A DNA stretch of 64,000 nucleotides from Bradyrhizobium sp. (GCF_022844465.1 NZ_JALHLP010000019.1:1-64000); one strand, 5' to 3'. Positions 35,469 through 45,782 are shown, counted from the stretch's first letter. Notes: generated by a model not told the origin, from the letters alone. Program-made: numbers and translations.

Positions 35469-36269
35469 ATGTACCAGACCACCTATCATCGGCCCGCGTC
35501 AGTCGACGAAGCCGCGGCCATGTTCGCCAAGGGCTCGGAATCGAAATACCTCGCCGGCGGCCACACGCTGATTCCAGTGATGAAGCAGCGGCTGGCCTCG
35601 CCGTCCGACGTGGTCGATCTCGGCAGGATCAAGGAACTGGTCGGCATCGAGGCGGCGGCCGACACGCTGACGATCAAGGCGGCGACGACCTATTTCGCCA
35701 TCGCGCAAAGCGCCGACGTCAAGAAGTCGATTCCCGCGCTTGCCCACCTCGCCTCCGTGATCGGCGATCCCGCGGTGCGCTATCGCGGCACGATCGGCGG
35801 GTCGATCGCCAACAACGACCCGGCCGCGGATTTTCCCGCCGCGCTGGTTTCGCTTGGCGCGACGGTGAAGACCAACAAGCGCGCGATATCGGCGGACGAC
35901 TTCTTCAAGGGACTGTTCACGACCGCCCTCGGCGATGGCGAGATCATCACCGCGGTGTCGTTCCCGGTCCCGGCCAAGGCGGGCTACGCCAAGATGCGCC
36001 ATCCCGCCTCGCGTTTCGCGCTGACCGGCGTGTTCGTAACCAAAACCAGGTCAGGCGATGTCAGGGTCGCCGCCACCGGCGCGTCGCAAAACGGCGTGAT
36101 GCGGGTTCCCGCGATCGAGGCCGCCCTCAAGGCAAACTGGTCGGCGTCCGCGATCGACAGCGTCAAGATTTCCACCGACGGCCTGCTCGCCGACATTCAT
36201 GGCTCGGCGGCCTACCGCGCCAACCTGGTCAAGGTGATGGCGCAGCGCGCGGTGACGGCCACGGGCTGA
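35469..36269 (+). CDS. coxM: Molybdenum hydroxylase FAD-binding medium subunit
   Basis: 266 residues from ATG35469 (GGGAG upstream). FAD-binding motifs of the CoxM/xanthine dehydrogenase type: 'YLAGGHTLIPVMKQRL' and 'RYRGTIGGSIANNDPAAD'. It receives electrons from CoxS and hands them to the respiratory chain. Last gene of the S-L-M set; a GC-rich hairpin follows at 36298. Confidence 0.95.
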   Translation: MYQTTYHRPASVDEAAAMFAKGSESKYLAGGHTLIPVMKQRLASPSDVVDLGRIKELVGIEAAADTLTIKAATTYFAIAQSADVKKSIPALAHLASVIGDPAVRYRGTIGGSIANNDPAADFPAALVSLGATVKTNKRAISADDFFKGLFTTALGDGEIITAVSFPVPAKAGYAKMRHPASRFALTGVFVTKTRSGDVRVAATGASQNGVMRVPAIEAALKANWSASAIDSVKISTDGLLADIHGSAAYRANLVKVMAQRAVTATG

Positions 36270-36297
36270 CAGCGCCTCGACAAGTTTCGGTTCAAGC

Positions 36298-36317
36298 GGC
36301 GCGCAGCAATGCGCGCC
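36298..36317 (+). terminator. Hairpin after coxM
   Basis: GGCGCGCA-GCAA-TGCGCGCC: a perfect 8-bp stem with a GCAA tetraloop, followed by GCTTTCG. The T run is short. Confidence 0.5.
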
Positions 36318-36399
36318 GCTTTCGCATCCAGGTCCGAATCTCACGCCCGGCTCTCGCAAATGGCTTGCCATGGCCGCGCTTCGGCGGGACACTTTGCCT

Positions 36400-36501
36400 A
36401 AAGCGCGATGAGATTGGGATGAATCGTCATCGCGCTTTAGCTCCTTGTTTGAGCATGATCTTTTCGGAAAACCGCTGCACACTTTTCCGGATCATGCTCT
36501 A
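36400..36501. repeat. Pair of interspersed palindromes
   Basis: AAAGCGCGATGA...TCATCGCGCTTT (36400-36438) and GAGCATGATC...GATCATGCTC (36451-36500) stand side by side upstream of the CoA-transferase. The second is a very common Bradyrhizobium intergenic unit. Confidence 0.7.
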
Positions 36502-36553
36502 AAGATGCAATCGAGGCGCTTCTTGTGGCGCCTCCCTTGGGAGAGAAAACAAC

Positions 36554-37660
36554 GTGCTCGACAAACCAGCCGCCCAATCCGCTACCCGCGCCTCCGGCCC
36601 GCTGGCCGGTTTCCGCATCGTCGAATTCGCCGGCATCGGCCCGGGCCCGTTCGCCTGCATGATGCTGGCCGACATGGGCGCGGAGGTCGTGACGCTGGAT
36701 CGGGTCGGCGCCGGCAAGAGCCTGAAATCGGTGGCAGGGCGCGGCCGCAAGGTCGTCGAACTCGACCTTAAGGACAAGGCCGCGGTGACGCAGGTGCTGG
36801 ACCTGCTCGCCAGCGCCGACGCGCTGATCGAAGGCTTTCGCCCCGGCGTGATGGAGCGGCTGGGACTGGGGCCGGATGTCGTAAGCGCCCGCAACCCCCG
36901 TCTCGTGTACGGCCGCATGACCGGCTGGGGCCAGGAAGGCCCGCTGGCGCACGCCGCCGGCCACGACATCAACTACATTTCGGTGACCGGCGCGCTGGCG
37001 GCGATCGGCACCAAAGAGAAGCCGGTGCCCCCGCTCAATCTCGTCGGCGATTTCGGCGGCGGCGCGCTCTATCTCGTGGTCGGCGTGCTGGCCGCGCTGC
37101 TGGAGGCGTCAAAGTCCGGCAAGGGCCAGGTGGTCGACGCCGCGATGTGCGACGGCGCGGCGTCGCTGATGTCGATGTTCTTCGACATGACCGCGATGGG
37201 CCGCTGGGTCGAGGGACGCGAGCAGAATTTCCTTGACGGCGGCGCGCACTTCTACGGCATCTATGAATGTTCCTGCGGCAATTTCATCTCGATCGGCTCG
37301 ATCGAACCGCAGTTCTACGCCCTGCTGCGCAAACACGCCGATCTCGCCGATGCCGATTTCGATGCCCAGATGGACCGCAAGGCCTGGCCGGCGCTGAGGG
37401 ACAAGCTTGCGAAGGTGTTCAAGAGCAAGACCCGCGAGCAATGGTGCAAGGTCATGGAAGGCACCGATATCTGCTTTGCGCCGATCCTGACCATGGCGGA
37501 AGCGCCGAAGCATCCGCACAACGCCGCGCGCAAGATCTTCGTCGAGCGTCACGGCGTCACCCAGCCCGCCCCCGCCCCGCGATTTTCGCGCACGCCGTCG
37601 GCGATCCGGGATGCGCAGGCGGCGGATATCGGGGAACTGACGAAGGCGTGGAAGAGATAG
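36554..37660 (+). CDS. CaiB/BaiF family CoA-transferase (alpha-methylacyl-CoA racemase-like)
   Basis: 368 residues from GTG36554, GGGAGAG upstream. The N-terminal 'GPLAGFRIVEFAGIGPGPFA' and the 'GHDINYISVTGALAAIG' loop, with the catalytic Asp in 'GHDINY', match class III CoA-transferases of the alpha-methylacyl-CoA racemase subgroup. These invert the 2-methyl centre of acyl-CoAs so that branched fatty acids can be degraded. It stands alone between two repeat clusters. Confidence 0.9.
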   Translation: MLDKPAAQSATRASGPLAGFRIVEFAGIGPGPFACMMLADMGAEVVTLDRVGAGKSLKSVAGRGRKVVELDLKDKAAVTQVLDLLASADALIEGFRPGVMERLGLGPDVVSARNPRLVYGRMTGWGQEGPLAHAAGHDINYISVTGALAAIGTKEKPVPPLNLVGDFGGGALYLVVGVLAALLEASKSGKGQVVDAAMCDGAASLMSMFFDMTAMGRWVEGREQNFLDGGAHFYGIYECSCGNFISIGSIEPQFYALLRKHADLADADFDAQMDRKAWPALRDKLAKVFKSKTREQWCKVMEGTDICFAPILTMAEAPKHPHNAARKIFVERHGVTQPAPAPRFSRTPSAIRDAQAADIGELTKAWKR

Positions 37661-37662
37661 CG

Positions 37663-37744
37663 GTCATTCCGGGGCGCTCGTGGAACGAGCGAACCCGGAA
37701 TCTCGAGATTCCGGGCTCGATGCTTCGCATCGCCCCGGAATGAC
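37663..37744. repeat. GTCATTCCGG palindromic repeat
   Basis: Starts GTCATTCCGGGG and ends CCCCGGAATGAC, with inner palindromes CGCTCG..CGAGCG and GGAATCTCGAGATTCC. It lies between the convergent CoA-transferase and hppD genes and could terminate both. Confidence 0.8.
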
Positions 37745-37759
37745 GACGAGAACAACGGC

Positions 37760-38878
<1,119 letters not shown>

Positions 38879-39001
38879 GGCTGGAGCTCCCGAAATTTGA
38901 TCGAGGTCAATATCGGTCAAATCAGGCGCAAGGTGCATGCAAACTACCTTCGATACGGCTATAATAACGCACACTTCGTGCATGAAGCTGGTGGTTTGCG
39001 C

Positions 39002-39466
39002 ATGACCCAGATAGACGCGTTCGATCTCAAGATGCTCGCCGCGCTGCAGGATGATGGCCGGCTGACCAACCAGCAGCTAGCCGATCTCGTCGGCCTGTCG
39101 GCCTCGCAATGCTCGCGGCGGCGGATGCGGCTGGAAGACGAGCAAGTGATCGCGGGCTATCACGCCGACCTCGCCGGCGAGGCGCTCGGCTTCAACCTGA
39201 TCGCCTTCATCCACATCACGCTCGCCACCCATTCGCCCGACAACGCCCGGAAATTCCGGGCGCTGGTCAGCCGCGTCGACGACATCCAGGAGGCGTATTC
39301 GCTGACCGGCGACGCCGACTACGTGTTGAAGGTCGTGCTGCGCGACCTCAAGGACCTCTCCAACCTCGTCAACAATGTCTTGATGCCGCACCAGAGCGTC
39401 GCCCATGTGCGCTCATCGATCGTGCTGGACCGGCTGAAGGAGAGCGCAAGGCTGCCGTTGAAGTAA
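39002..39466 (+). CDS. Lrp/AsnC-family regulator
   Basis: 154 residues from ATG39002; the longer open frame antisense to hppD is ignored. The N-terminal helix-turn-helix is 'LTNQQLADLVGLSASQCSRR', followed by the RAM effector domain ('DDIQEAYSLTGDADYVLKV'). Such proteins sense amino acids; by position it probably responds to tyrosine or phenylalanine and controls hppD. The 123-bp divergent gap contains GTGCATGCA and similar short palindromes that could be its sites. Confidence 0.93.
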   Translation: MTQIDAFDLKMLAALQDDGRLTNQQLADLVGLSASQCSRRRMRLEDEQVIAGYHADLAGEALGFNLIAFIHITLATHSPDNARKFRALVSRVDDIQEAYSLTGDADYVLKVVLRDLKDLSNLVNNVLMPHQSVAHVRSSIVLDRLKESARLPLK

Positions 39467-39615
39467 CGGCTTTGATGGGGTGTCCGGGCCGCATGGTTCT
39501 CCTCACCATGAGGTCTCAGACCTCTCCAAGCATGGCGCAGTTCGAGGGAAATTTGTCATTCGCCTCCCCGATACGATCTGCAATAATCGACGTTGCACCA
39601 ACCAGCGAGACCACC

Positions 39616-39927
39616 ATGGCGCTGCAACTCCGGCCGAACTGCGAATATTGCGACAAGGACCTGCCGCCGAAAGCGACGGACGCGCAAATCTGTTCCTACG
39701 AATGCACGTTCTGCGCGGAATGCGTTGAGAACAAGCTGCACAATGTCTGCCCCAACTGCGGCGGCGGCTTCGCGCCACGGCCGATCCGGCCCGCCACCGA
39801 GCACCGGCCCGGTGTCAGTGTCAGCAAGCAGTTGCCCTCGGACAAGCGCGTGCATTTGAGGTACAGCGTCGAGGATATCGCCGCGCATTCGGCGCGGCTG
39901 AAGGATATTCCGCCGCAGGAGCGGTGA
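39616..39927 (+). CDS. DUF1272 cysteine-rich zinc-ribbon protein
   Basis: 103 residues. The first 55 carry eight cysteines in 'CEYCDKDLPP', 'CSYECTFCAECV' and 'CPNCGGGF', the DUF1272 pattern of a small two-zinc protein. The C-terminal half is charged. No known function. Spaced 150 bp from the AsnC gene; probably independently expressed. Confidence 0.9.
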   Translation: MALQLRPNCEYCDKDLPPKATDAQICSYECTFCAECVENKLHNVCPNCGGGFAPRPIRPATEHRPGVSVSKQLPSDKRVHLRYSVEDIAAHSARLKDIPPQER

Positions 39928-39939
39928 ATTGCCTCCACC

Positions 39940-40041
39940 GTCATTCCGGGGCGATGCGAAGCATCGAACTGCGGTGCGCAATTGCGCACCTGAGAATCTC
40001 GAGATTCCAGATCTGGTGCTTACGCACCATCGCGGAATGAC
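39940..40041. repeat. GTCATTCCGG palindromic repeat
   Basis: Begins GTCATTCCGGGGCGATGCG and ends CGCGGAATGAC; inner palindromes GGTGCGCAATTGCGCACC and GAATCTCGAGATTC. Lies between convergent DUF1272 and fahA genes. Confidence 0.8.
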
Positions 40042-40049
40042 GGACCCAG

Positions 40050-41321
40050 TCATTCCGCCCCCAGAATCGTCCCCTCGACCTCGCCGAAGCCGACGCGATA
40101 GCCGTCGCCCTGGCACCAGCCGCGCATGACCAGCGAATCGCCGTCCTCCAGGAACGATCGTTTCACGCCCGCGGCCAGTTCGACCGGCTCGGTGCCATTC
40201 CAGCTGATTTCCAGCAGGCTGCCGCGCTGGTCCTTTTCCGGGCCGGAGATGGTGCCCGACCCCAAGAGGTCGCCGACATTCATGGCGCAGCCGGACGAGG
40301 CGTGATGCACGAGCTGCTGCACCGAGGACCAGTACATGTATTTGAAATTTGTGCGGCTGATGTTCGCGGGCGCATTCATCTGCGCCGCGCACAGCCCGAC
40401 CTCAAGCTGGAGGTCATAGTTGTTCGGTTGCTTCTGCTGCAGATAGGGCAGCGGCTTCGGATCCTGCGCCGGACCATGCAGGCGAAACGGCTGCAGCGCC
40501 TCGCGCGTCACCACCCACGGGCTGATGGAGGTTCCGAACGCCTTGGCCTGGAACGGACCGAGCGGCACATATTCCCATTGCTGGATGTCGCGGGCACTCC
40601 AGTCGTTGAGGATCACGAAGCCGAAGATCATTGCTTCCGCCTGCGCCTCGGTGAGCATTTCGCCCATCACCGACGGCTGACCCACGACCACGCCCATTTC
40701 GAGTTCGAAATCCAGCCGCTGGCACGGCCCGAAGCTCGGCGCGTCGGCCGTGGGCGGCTTCAACTGTCCGCGCGGCCGCCGAATCGGCGTGCCGCTGACC
40801 ACGACGGTCGATGCGCGGCCGTTGTAGCCGATCGGCATGTGCAGCCAGTTCGGCTGCAGCGCATTGTTCTTGCCGCGAAACATCACCCCGACATTGGTGG
40901 CGTGCTCTTTCGACGAATAGAAATCGGTGTAGCCGGCGACGGCGAATGGCAGATGCAGTTTGGCATCCGCCATCGGCACAAGCGTGCGCCGGCGCAGCTC
41001 TTTGTTGTCACGCAGCTCGGGATGGTCATTCCGCAGAAGCTCGCTGATCCGCGCGCGCGTGCTCGACCACACCTTCGGCCCCAGCGCCATGAACGGGTTG
41101 AGCTGCGGCGCGGCGAACACCGCCGGCTCAACCACGTCGAACCGGCAGTCCTGCGCGAGTTGCCAGAGATCGAGCACGTAGTCGCCGATCGCGACGCCGA
41201 CCCGGGGAGCAAGGCCGTCCCTGGCGGAAAAGATGCCGTAGGGAAGGTTCTGGATCGGGAAATGCGAATCGGGCGCGACGTCGATGAAGGAGCGGAGTTT
41301 GGGGTCGTTGGGATGGGGCAA
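40050..41321 (-). CDS. fahA: Fumarylacetoacetase
   Basis: 423 residues. N-terminal 'FPIQNLPYGIFS' and the catalytic C-terminal FAH fold with 'DFELEMGVVVG', 'LNDWSARDIQQWEYVPLGPF' and 'GDLLGSGTISGPE' are the standard FAH motifs (metal-binding Glu/Asp included). It splits fumarylacetoacetate into fumarate and acetoacetate, the last step of the homogentisate pathway. The maleylacetoacetate isomerase gene is not in the window. Confidence 0.96.
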   Translation of the reverse strand: MPHPNDPKLRSFIDVAPDSHFPIQNLPYGIFSARDGLAPRVGVAIGDYVLDLWQLAQDCRFDVVEPAVFAAPQLNPFMALGPKVWSSTRARISELLRNDHPELRDNKELRRRTLVPMADAKLHLPFAVAGYTDFYSSKEHATNVGVMFRGKNNALQPNWLHMPIGYNGRASTVVVSGTPIRRPRGQLKPPTADAPSFGPCQRLDFELEMGVVVGQPSVMGEMLTEAQAEAMIFGFVILNDWSARDIQQWEYVPLGPFQAKAFGTSISPWVVTREALQPFRLHGPAQDPKPLPYLQQKQPNNYDLQLEVGLCAAQMNAPANISRTNFKYMYWSSVQQLVHHASSGCAMNVGDLLGSGTISGPEKDQRGSLLEISWNGTEPVELAAGVKRSFLEDGDSLVMRGWCQGDGYRVGFGEVEGTILGAE

Positions 41322-41362
41322 AGTGATTTTTCCTGTTTATACCATGGCGCACGATATCGGCC

Positions 41363-41464
41363 GTCATTCCGGGATGGTCCGAAGGACCAGACCTCAGGTG
41401 CGCAATTGCGCACCGGGGAATCTCGAGATTCCGGGTTCATCGCTGCGCGATGCCCCGGAATGAC
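41363..41464. repeat. GTCATTCCGG palindromic repeat
   Basis: Begins GTCATTCCGGGATGGTCC, ends GCCCCGGAATGAC, with inner AGGTGCGCAATTGCGCACC and GGAATCTCGAGATTCC palindromes, between hmgA and fahA. Confidence 0.8.
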
Positions 41465-41473
41465 AGCGGAGGA

Positions 41474-42820
41474 TTACGGCTTGTTCGGATCGAACCTTTT
41501 TTCCAGGCCCTTCCAGCAATCGGCGTAGTCGTCCTGCAGGGTCGCCGAGTTCGCGGCGTGCGCGGTGACGCGCTGCGGAAACCGCGTCTCGAACATGAAG
41601 GCCATGGTGCCGGTCAGCTTCACCGGTTTCAACTCGCTATGGCTGGCGTGGTCGAAGGCCTCGCGGTCCGGGCCGTGCGGCAGCATCATGTTGTGCAGGC
41701 TGATGCCGCCCGGCACGAAGCCCTGCGGCTTGGCGTCGTAGACGCCATAGATCAACCCCATGAACTCCGACATGATGTTCATGTGATACCAGGGCGGCCG
41801 GAAGGTGTTTTCAGCCACCATCCAGCGCTCCGGAAAGATCACGAAGTCGATATTGGCGGTGCCCGCGGTTTCCGAGGGCGAGGTCAGCACCGTGAAGATC
41901 GAGGGATCGGGATGGTCGAAGCCGATGGCGCCGACCGGCGAGAAGGCGCGCAGGTCGTATTTGTACGGCGCGTAATTGCCGTGCCAGGCCACCACGTCGA
42001 TCGGCGAATGCGGCAAGGTCGTCTTGAACAGCGAGCCGCCCCATTTCACATAGAGCTCGGTCGGCGTGTCCTTGTCCTCATAGGCGGCGACCGGCGTGAG
42101 GAAGTCGCGCGAATTGGCGAGGCAATTTGCGCCGATCGGTCCGCGTTCCGGCAGCGTGAAGGCGCCGCCGTAGTTTTCGCAGAGATAGCCGCGCGCCGGC
42201 CCCGAGGGAATCTCGACCCGGAACTTGACGCCGCGGGGGATCACCACGATCTCGCCGGGCTCGGCGTCGATGCGGCCGAACTCGGTGACGAGGCGCAGGC
42301 TGCCCTGCTGCAGCACGAACATCATCTCGCCGTCGGCATTGTAGAAATGCTGGTCGACCATCGATTTGGTGATGAGATAGACGTGCGCCGCCATGCCGCC
42401 TTGGGTGTTGGCGTCGCCCGCCGTGGTCATGGTCTGCACCCCCTGCAGGAAGGTCAGGTCCGTCTTCGGGATCGGCGCCGGATCCCATCGCAATTGCTCG
42501 ATCATGACCTCGTGTTCGTGGCACGGCGCGGTGCGCCACAGGCCGGCATCGACCCTGGCAAAGCGCCCCGAATGCTTCACCGACGGGCGGATGCGATAAA
42601 GCCACGACCGCTCATTGCTGCCGCGCGGCGCGGTGAAGGGCGAGCCGGAGAGTTGTTCGGCATAGAGCCCGTAGGCGCAGCGCTGCGGCGAATTGCGCCC
42701 CATCGGCAGCGCGCCGGGCAAGGCCTCGGTCTCAAAGCTGTTGCCAAAGCCGGACATGTAACCCGGCGTCAGCTGCGCCGAGCTTCGAACGATCGCATCA
42801 GGCGAGGTATTGATATTCAT
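41474..42820 (-). CDS. hmgA: Homogentisate 1,2-dioxygenase
   Basis: 448 residues from ATG42820, six bases after an AAGGAGGAGG site; the ATG at 42826 overlapping the upstream stop is an alternative. 'YMSGFGNSFETEALPGALP' and 'RSWLYRIRPS' identify the family; iron ligands lie in the C-terminal third ('NIMSEFMGLIYG' Glu and 'SLHNMMLPHGPD' His). It opens the homogentisate ring. It follows a metallo-beta-lactamase-fold gene with touching ends, so they share an mRNA. Confidence 0.96.
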   Translation of the reverse strand: MNINTSPDAIVRSSAQLTPGYMSGFGNSFETEALPGALPMGRNSPQRCAYGLYAEQLSGSPFTAPRGSNERSWLYRIRPSVKHSGRFARVDAGLWRTAPCHEHEVMIEQLRWDPAPIPKTDLTFLQGVQTMTTAGDANTQGGMAAHVYLITKSMVDQHFYNADGEMMFVLQQGSLRLVTEFGRIDAEPGEIVVIPRGVKFRVEIPSGPARGYLCENYGGAFTLPERGPIGANCLANSRDFLTPVAAYEDKDTPTELYVKWGGSLFKTTLPHSPIDVVAWHGNYAPYKYDLRAFSPVGAIGFDHPDPSIFTVLTSPSETAGTANIDFVIFPERWMVAENTFRPPWYHMNIMSEFMGLIYGVYDAKPQGFVPGGISLHNMMLPHGPDREAFDHASHSELKPVKLTGTMAFMFETRFPQRVTAHAANSATLQDDYADCWKGLEKRFDPNKP

Positions 42821-42822
42821 GG

Positions 42823-43800
42823 TCATCCTCCTCCTTGCAGGGCGGTCCACATTTCCTGGTCGCGCTTGTCGGTCCAGATCACGGGATCATCGATCCCGGA
42901 CGCCTCGTCGAACGCGCGCGAGACGTTGAACGGCAGGCAGTGTTCGTAGATGGCAAAGCTGGAGAATTTCGGGTCCATCACTTCGCGTGTCGCCGCCATC
43001 GATTCCTTGAGGTTGCGGCCCCGGGCGACCGACGTTTCGGCAGCACCATACAACGTGGTGACGAAGTCGCGCGTCATCGCAATGGCGTCGCGCCCGGTCG
43101 AAACTCCCTTGAGCGCATCGCCGCGGCCCGGCGCAATCGCCTTCGGGTTGAAAGCGCGTATTTCGTTCAGCGTGGCAGGCCATTCCCGCAAATGCGCGTC
43201 GCCGCAATAGCAGGCCGAGTGGTATTCGATCAGGTCGCCGGAGAACATCACTTCGGCATCCGGCACCCACGCCACGATGTCGCCCGAGGTATGCCCCGCC
43301 CCTAGCTGCATCAAGCGCACCTCGCGCCTGCCGAGATAGATCGACATCTCGCCCTCGAAGGTCAGCGTCGGCCAGGTCAGGCCGGGAATGCTCTGGGCAT
43401 CCTGGAACAGGCGCGGGAAGCGGCCGTACTCGGAATCCCAATCCTGCTGGCCACGCTCCTCGATCAGCCGGTGGGTTTCCGCCGACGCCACGATACCCTG
43501 CGCCTTGTAGGCCGAGGCGCCGAGCACGCGCACGGCGTGATAGTGCGACAGCACCACGTATTTGATCGGCTTGTCGGTAACGGTGCGGACGCGTTCGATG
43601 ACCTTGTGGGCCATCGCGGGAGTAGCCTGCGCGTCGAACACCAAGCAGCCGTCGTCACCGACGATGATCGCGGAGTTCGGATCGCCCTCGGCGGTGAACG
43701 CATAGAGATCGGTGCCGATTTCGGAGAAGGTGATTTTCTTCTCCGCCATGTCGGTGGTGGACGCAAAACCTTTGGCCATCAATTCGATTCCTGACTTCAT
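42823..43800 (-). CDS. Metallo-beta-lactamase-fold protein with degenerate metal site
   Basis: 325 residues. The fold is clear ('AIIVGDDGCLVFDAQ', 'KYVVLSHYHAVRVLGA', 'GAGHTSGDIVAW', 'VMFSGDLIEY'). The canonical HxHxDH is H-Y-H-A-V-R here, so the Asp and third His are replaced, and the final metal His position reads 'APGRGD' in place of the usual P-G-H. It may bind one metal or none. The gene lies directly upstream of hmgA with its stop inside the hmgA ribosome site, which ties it to aromatic catabolism; the substrate is unknown. Confidence 0.85.
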   Translation of the reverse strand: MKSGIELMAKGFASTTDMAEKKITFSEIGTDLYAFTAEGDPNSAIIVGDDGCLVFDAQATPAMAHKVIERVRTVTDKPIKYVVLSHYHAVRVLGASAYKAQGIVASAETHRLIEERGQQDWDSEYGRFPRLFQDAQSIPGLTWPTLTFEGEMSIYLGRREVRLMQLGAGHTSGDIVAWVPDAEVMFSGDLIEYHSACYCGDAHLREWPATLNEIRAFNPKAIAPGRGDALKGVSTGRDAIAMTRDFVTTLYGAAETSVARGRNLKESMAATREVMDPKFSSFAIYEHCLPFNVSRAFDEASGIDDPVIWTDKRDQEMWTALQGGG

Positions 43801-43812
43801 TTGAGACGTGGA

Positions 43813-44040
43813 CTACTGCTGTTGCTGCTGTTGCTGCTGGCCGGCGTCGAGCATCCGCCGTTTGGCGAGCGCAATGGCCTCGTTGAGGACGCCGAGATCG
43901 CCGATATGGTTGGCGAGGACCAGAACCAGCGCCGCGTCGAGATCGGCGCTTTGTTCGTCGCTCAGCCCGCGATGCGCCTCGACAACAGCGCGAAACGCGT
44001 CGTCGGGCCTTGCAAAATTGGATGCGGTCGACAATGCCAT
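43813..44040 (-). CDS. DUF2783 small protein with poly-glutamine tail
   Basis: 75 residues from ATG44040 (GAGG upstream; a TTG at 44046 is possible). 'DDAFRAVVEAHRGLSDEQS' and 'LANHIGDLGVLNEAI' fit DUF2783, a small helical family usually adjacent to FAD monooxygenases in aromatic clusters. It ends in eight glutamines encoded by CAG/CAA triplets, which may vary in number. It lies 11 bp after the monooxygenase stop and 12 bp before the metallo-beta-lactamase-fold gene: one operon. Confidence 0.8.
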   Translation of the reverse strand: MALSTASNFARPDDAFRAVVEAHRGLSDEQSADLDAALVLVLANHIGDLGVLNEAIALAKRRMLDAGQQQQQQQQ

Positions 44041-44051
44041 GGGCAATACCT

Positions 44052-45671
44052 CTAGTTCTGGCCTGCCGCGCGCGCCAGCGCGGCGTCGAGCGCCGGCCGG
44101 GTCGGATGCCTGAAGCGCGCGGCGACATAGCCGTCGGGCCGCAATAGATACGCTGTACCCGGCTCGGCGTCGTAACGCGACGCGGCGAGGCCTGCAGGAT
44201 CAGCAAAGCCACCTTCGCCGCCAATGCGGATCGCAGCTACCCCCTCGGGCGCTTTCACGGCCGCGCCATTGCCGAACGCCAGCAGCGTGAACTGCGTCCC
44301 GCCCTTGGCGAAGGCGTCGGTCAGGAACATCGGCTCGTCGCTGCTGGCTGCGATCGGCGCATCCGGCATCGAGGCGCCAGGACGCGGCCCGCCACGCCAG
44401 CCGTCGCCATCGCCATCGGCAGTCGAAAGCGGCGTGTGATAGATCGACGGCGTCGAGAGCCGGCCGGCATTGACCATGCGCTTGCCGAATTCGGTTTCCC
44501 TGGCGAGCGAGAGCGCCGCCTTGCGCAGCCGCGCCTCCTGGTGCGAGTTGGGCGCCATGAAATCCGTCGATCGGGTCGATTCCCGGATGTTCTCATCGGC
44601 GGCGGCGCTGCGCTCGATGTGGTAGCTCTCCAGCAGGCTCTCGGGCGATGTCTCGCGCAGCACGCGATCGAGTTTCCAGGCGAGGTTCTCGGCGTCCTCG
44701 AGCCCGGAATTGGCGCCGCGGGCGCCGAATGGCGAAACCTGATGGGCGGCATCGCCGGCAAAGATCACGCGGCCATGGATGAAATTGTCCATCCGACAGC
44801 ACTGGAACTTGTAAAGCGATATCCACTCGAAATCGAACTTGTCGTGCCCGAGCATGCGCGCGATGCGGGGCCGCACATTCTCCGGCAGTTTCTCGACGGC
44901 CGGATCAGCGAAACGACTGAGCTGCAGGTCGATCCGCCAGATGTCGTCGGGTTGCTTGTGCAACAGTGCGGAGCGTCCCGGATGAAACGGTGGATCGAAC
45001 CAGAACCAGCGCTCGGTGGGGAACGCGGCGGTCATCTTGACGTCGGCAATGAGGAACTGGTCCTCGAACGCCTGTCCGGAGAATTCCGCCCCCACCATCT
45101 GGCGCAGCGAGGATTTGGCGCCGTCGCAGGCGATGACAAAGCGGGCGCCCAGCCGGTAGGGACCGTCAGGCGTCTGGATCGTGAGCAGCACGTGGTCGTT
45201 GCGCGCTTCAAGTCCCGTCACCTTGTTGCGCCAGCGCAGATCGACGGCGGAAAGCTCCTCGACGCGATCGACCAGATAGGCCTCGGCATAGAATTGCTGC
45301 AGGTTGATGAAGGCCGGCCGCTTGTGGCCCTCCTCCGGCAGCAGATTGAACTGGTAGAGCTGCTGCTCGCCGTGAAAGACCCTGCCGACGCCCCACACCA
45401 CGCCCTTGTCGACCATGCGCTGGCCGACGCCGAGCCGGTCCCAGAATTCGAGCGAGCGCTTGGAAAAGCAGATCGCCCGCGAGCCCTCGCCGATCCGGTC
45501 GGCGTCGTCGAGCAGCACGACGGATTGGCCGCGCTGCGCCAGGTCGATCGCAAGCGACAGCCCCACGGGGCCGGCGCCAACCACGACGACGGCGTGTTCC
45601 GCCGCGCTCATGGCCGTCCGATCCTGGTCGGGATGGCGGCGATAGCCGAACCGGGTTTTGGTTTGCGCCAT
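44052..45671 (-). CDS. FAD-dependent aromatic monooxygenase (MhpA/PheA-like)
   Basis: 539 residues from ATG45671. Dinucleotide-binding 'VVVVGAGPVGLSLAIDLA', the 'CDGAKSSLRQM' Asp-Gly motif and 'GRVIFAGDAAHQVSPFG' define class A flavoprotein hydroxylases. The C-terminal thioredoxin-like domain is typical of 3-(3-hydroxyphenyl)propionate hydroxylase relatives. In this operon with hmgA and fahA it probably makes homogentisate or a related hydroquinone from a hydroxyphenyl compound. Divergent from the MarR gene. Confidence 0.9.
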   Translation of the reverse strand: MAQTKTRFGYRRHPDQDRTAMSAAEHAVVVVGAGPVGLSLAIDLAQRGQSVVLLDDADRIGEGSRAICFSKRSLEFWDRLGVGQRMVDKGVVWGVGRVFHGEQQLYQFNLLPEEGHKRPAFINLQQFYAEAYLVDRVEELSAVDLRWRNKVTGLEARNDHVLLTIQTPDGPYRLGARFVIACDGAKSSLRQMVGAEFSGQAFEDQFLIADVKMTAAFPTERWFWFDPPFHPGRSALLHKQPDDIWRIDLQLSRFADPAVEKLPENVRPRIARMLGHDKFDFEWISLYKFQCCRMDNFIHGRVIFAGDAAHQVSPFGARGANSGLEDAENLAWKLDRVLRETSPESLLESYHIERSAAADENIRESTRSTDFMAPNSHQEARLRKAALSLARETEFGKRMVNAGRLSTPSIYHTPLSTADGDGDGWRGGPRPGASMPDAPIAASSDEPMFLTDAFAKGGTQFTLLAFGNGAAVKAPEGVAAIRIGGEGGFADPAGLAASRYDAEPGTAYLLRPDGYVAARFRHPTRPALDAALARAAGQN

Positions 45672-45782
45672 GCGTGCTGAACCTCGTCGCTGGCCAACGG
45701 CGTGCGACCCTGCTATTAGTCGCATCTGCAACTATCTTAAACCTCGCCCCTGCACCGCCGTCAACTCAAATCGAGGCGCGAC

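Noticed and set aside
36400..36501. Palindromes considered as CRISPR repeats
   Set aside because: No regular repeat-spacer pattern and no cas genes; they match dispersed intergenic palindromes.
41450..42949. 499-codon plus-strand frame antisense to hmgA
   Set aside because: HmgA motifs on the minus strand are unambiguous.
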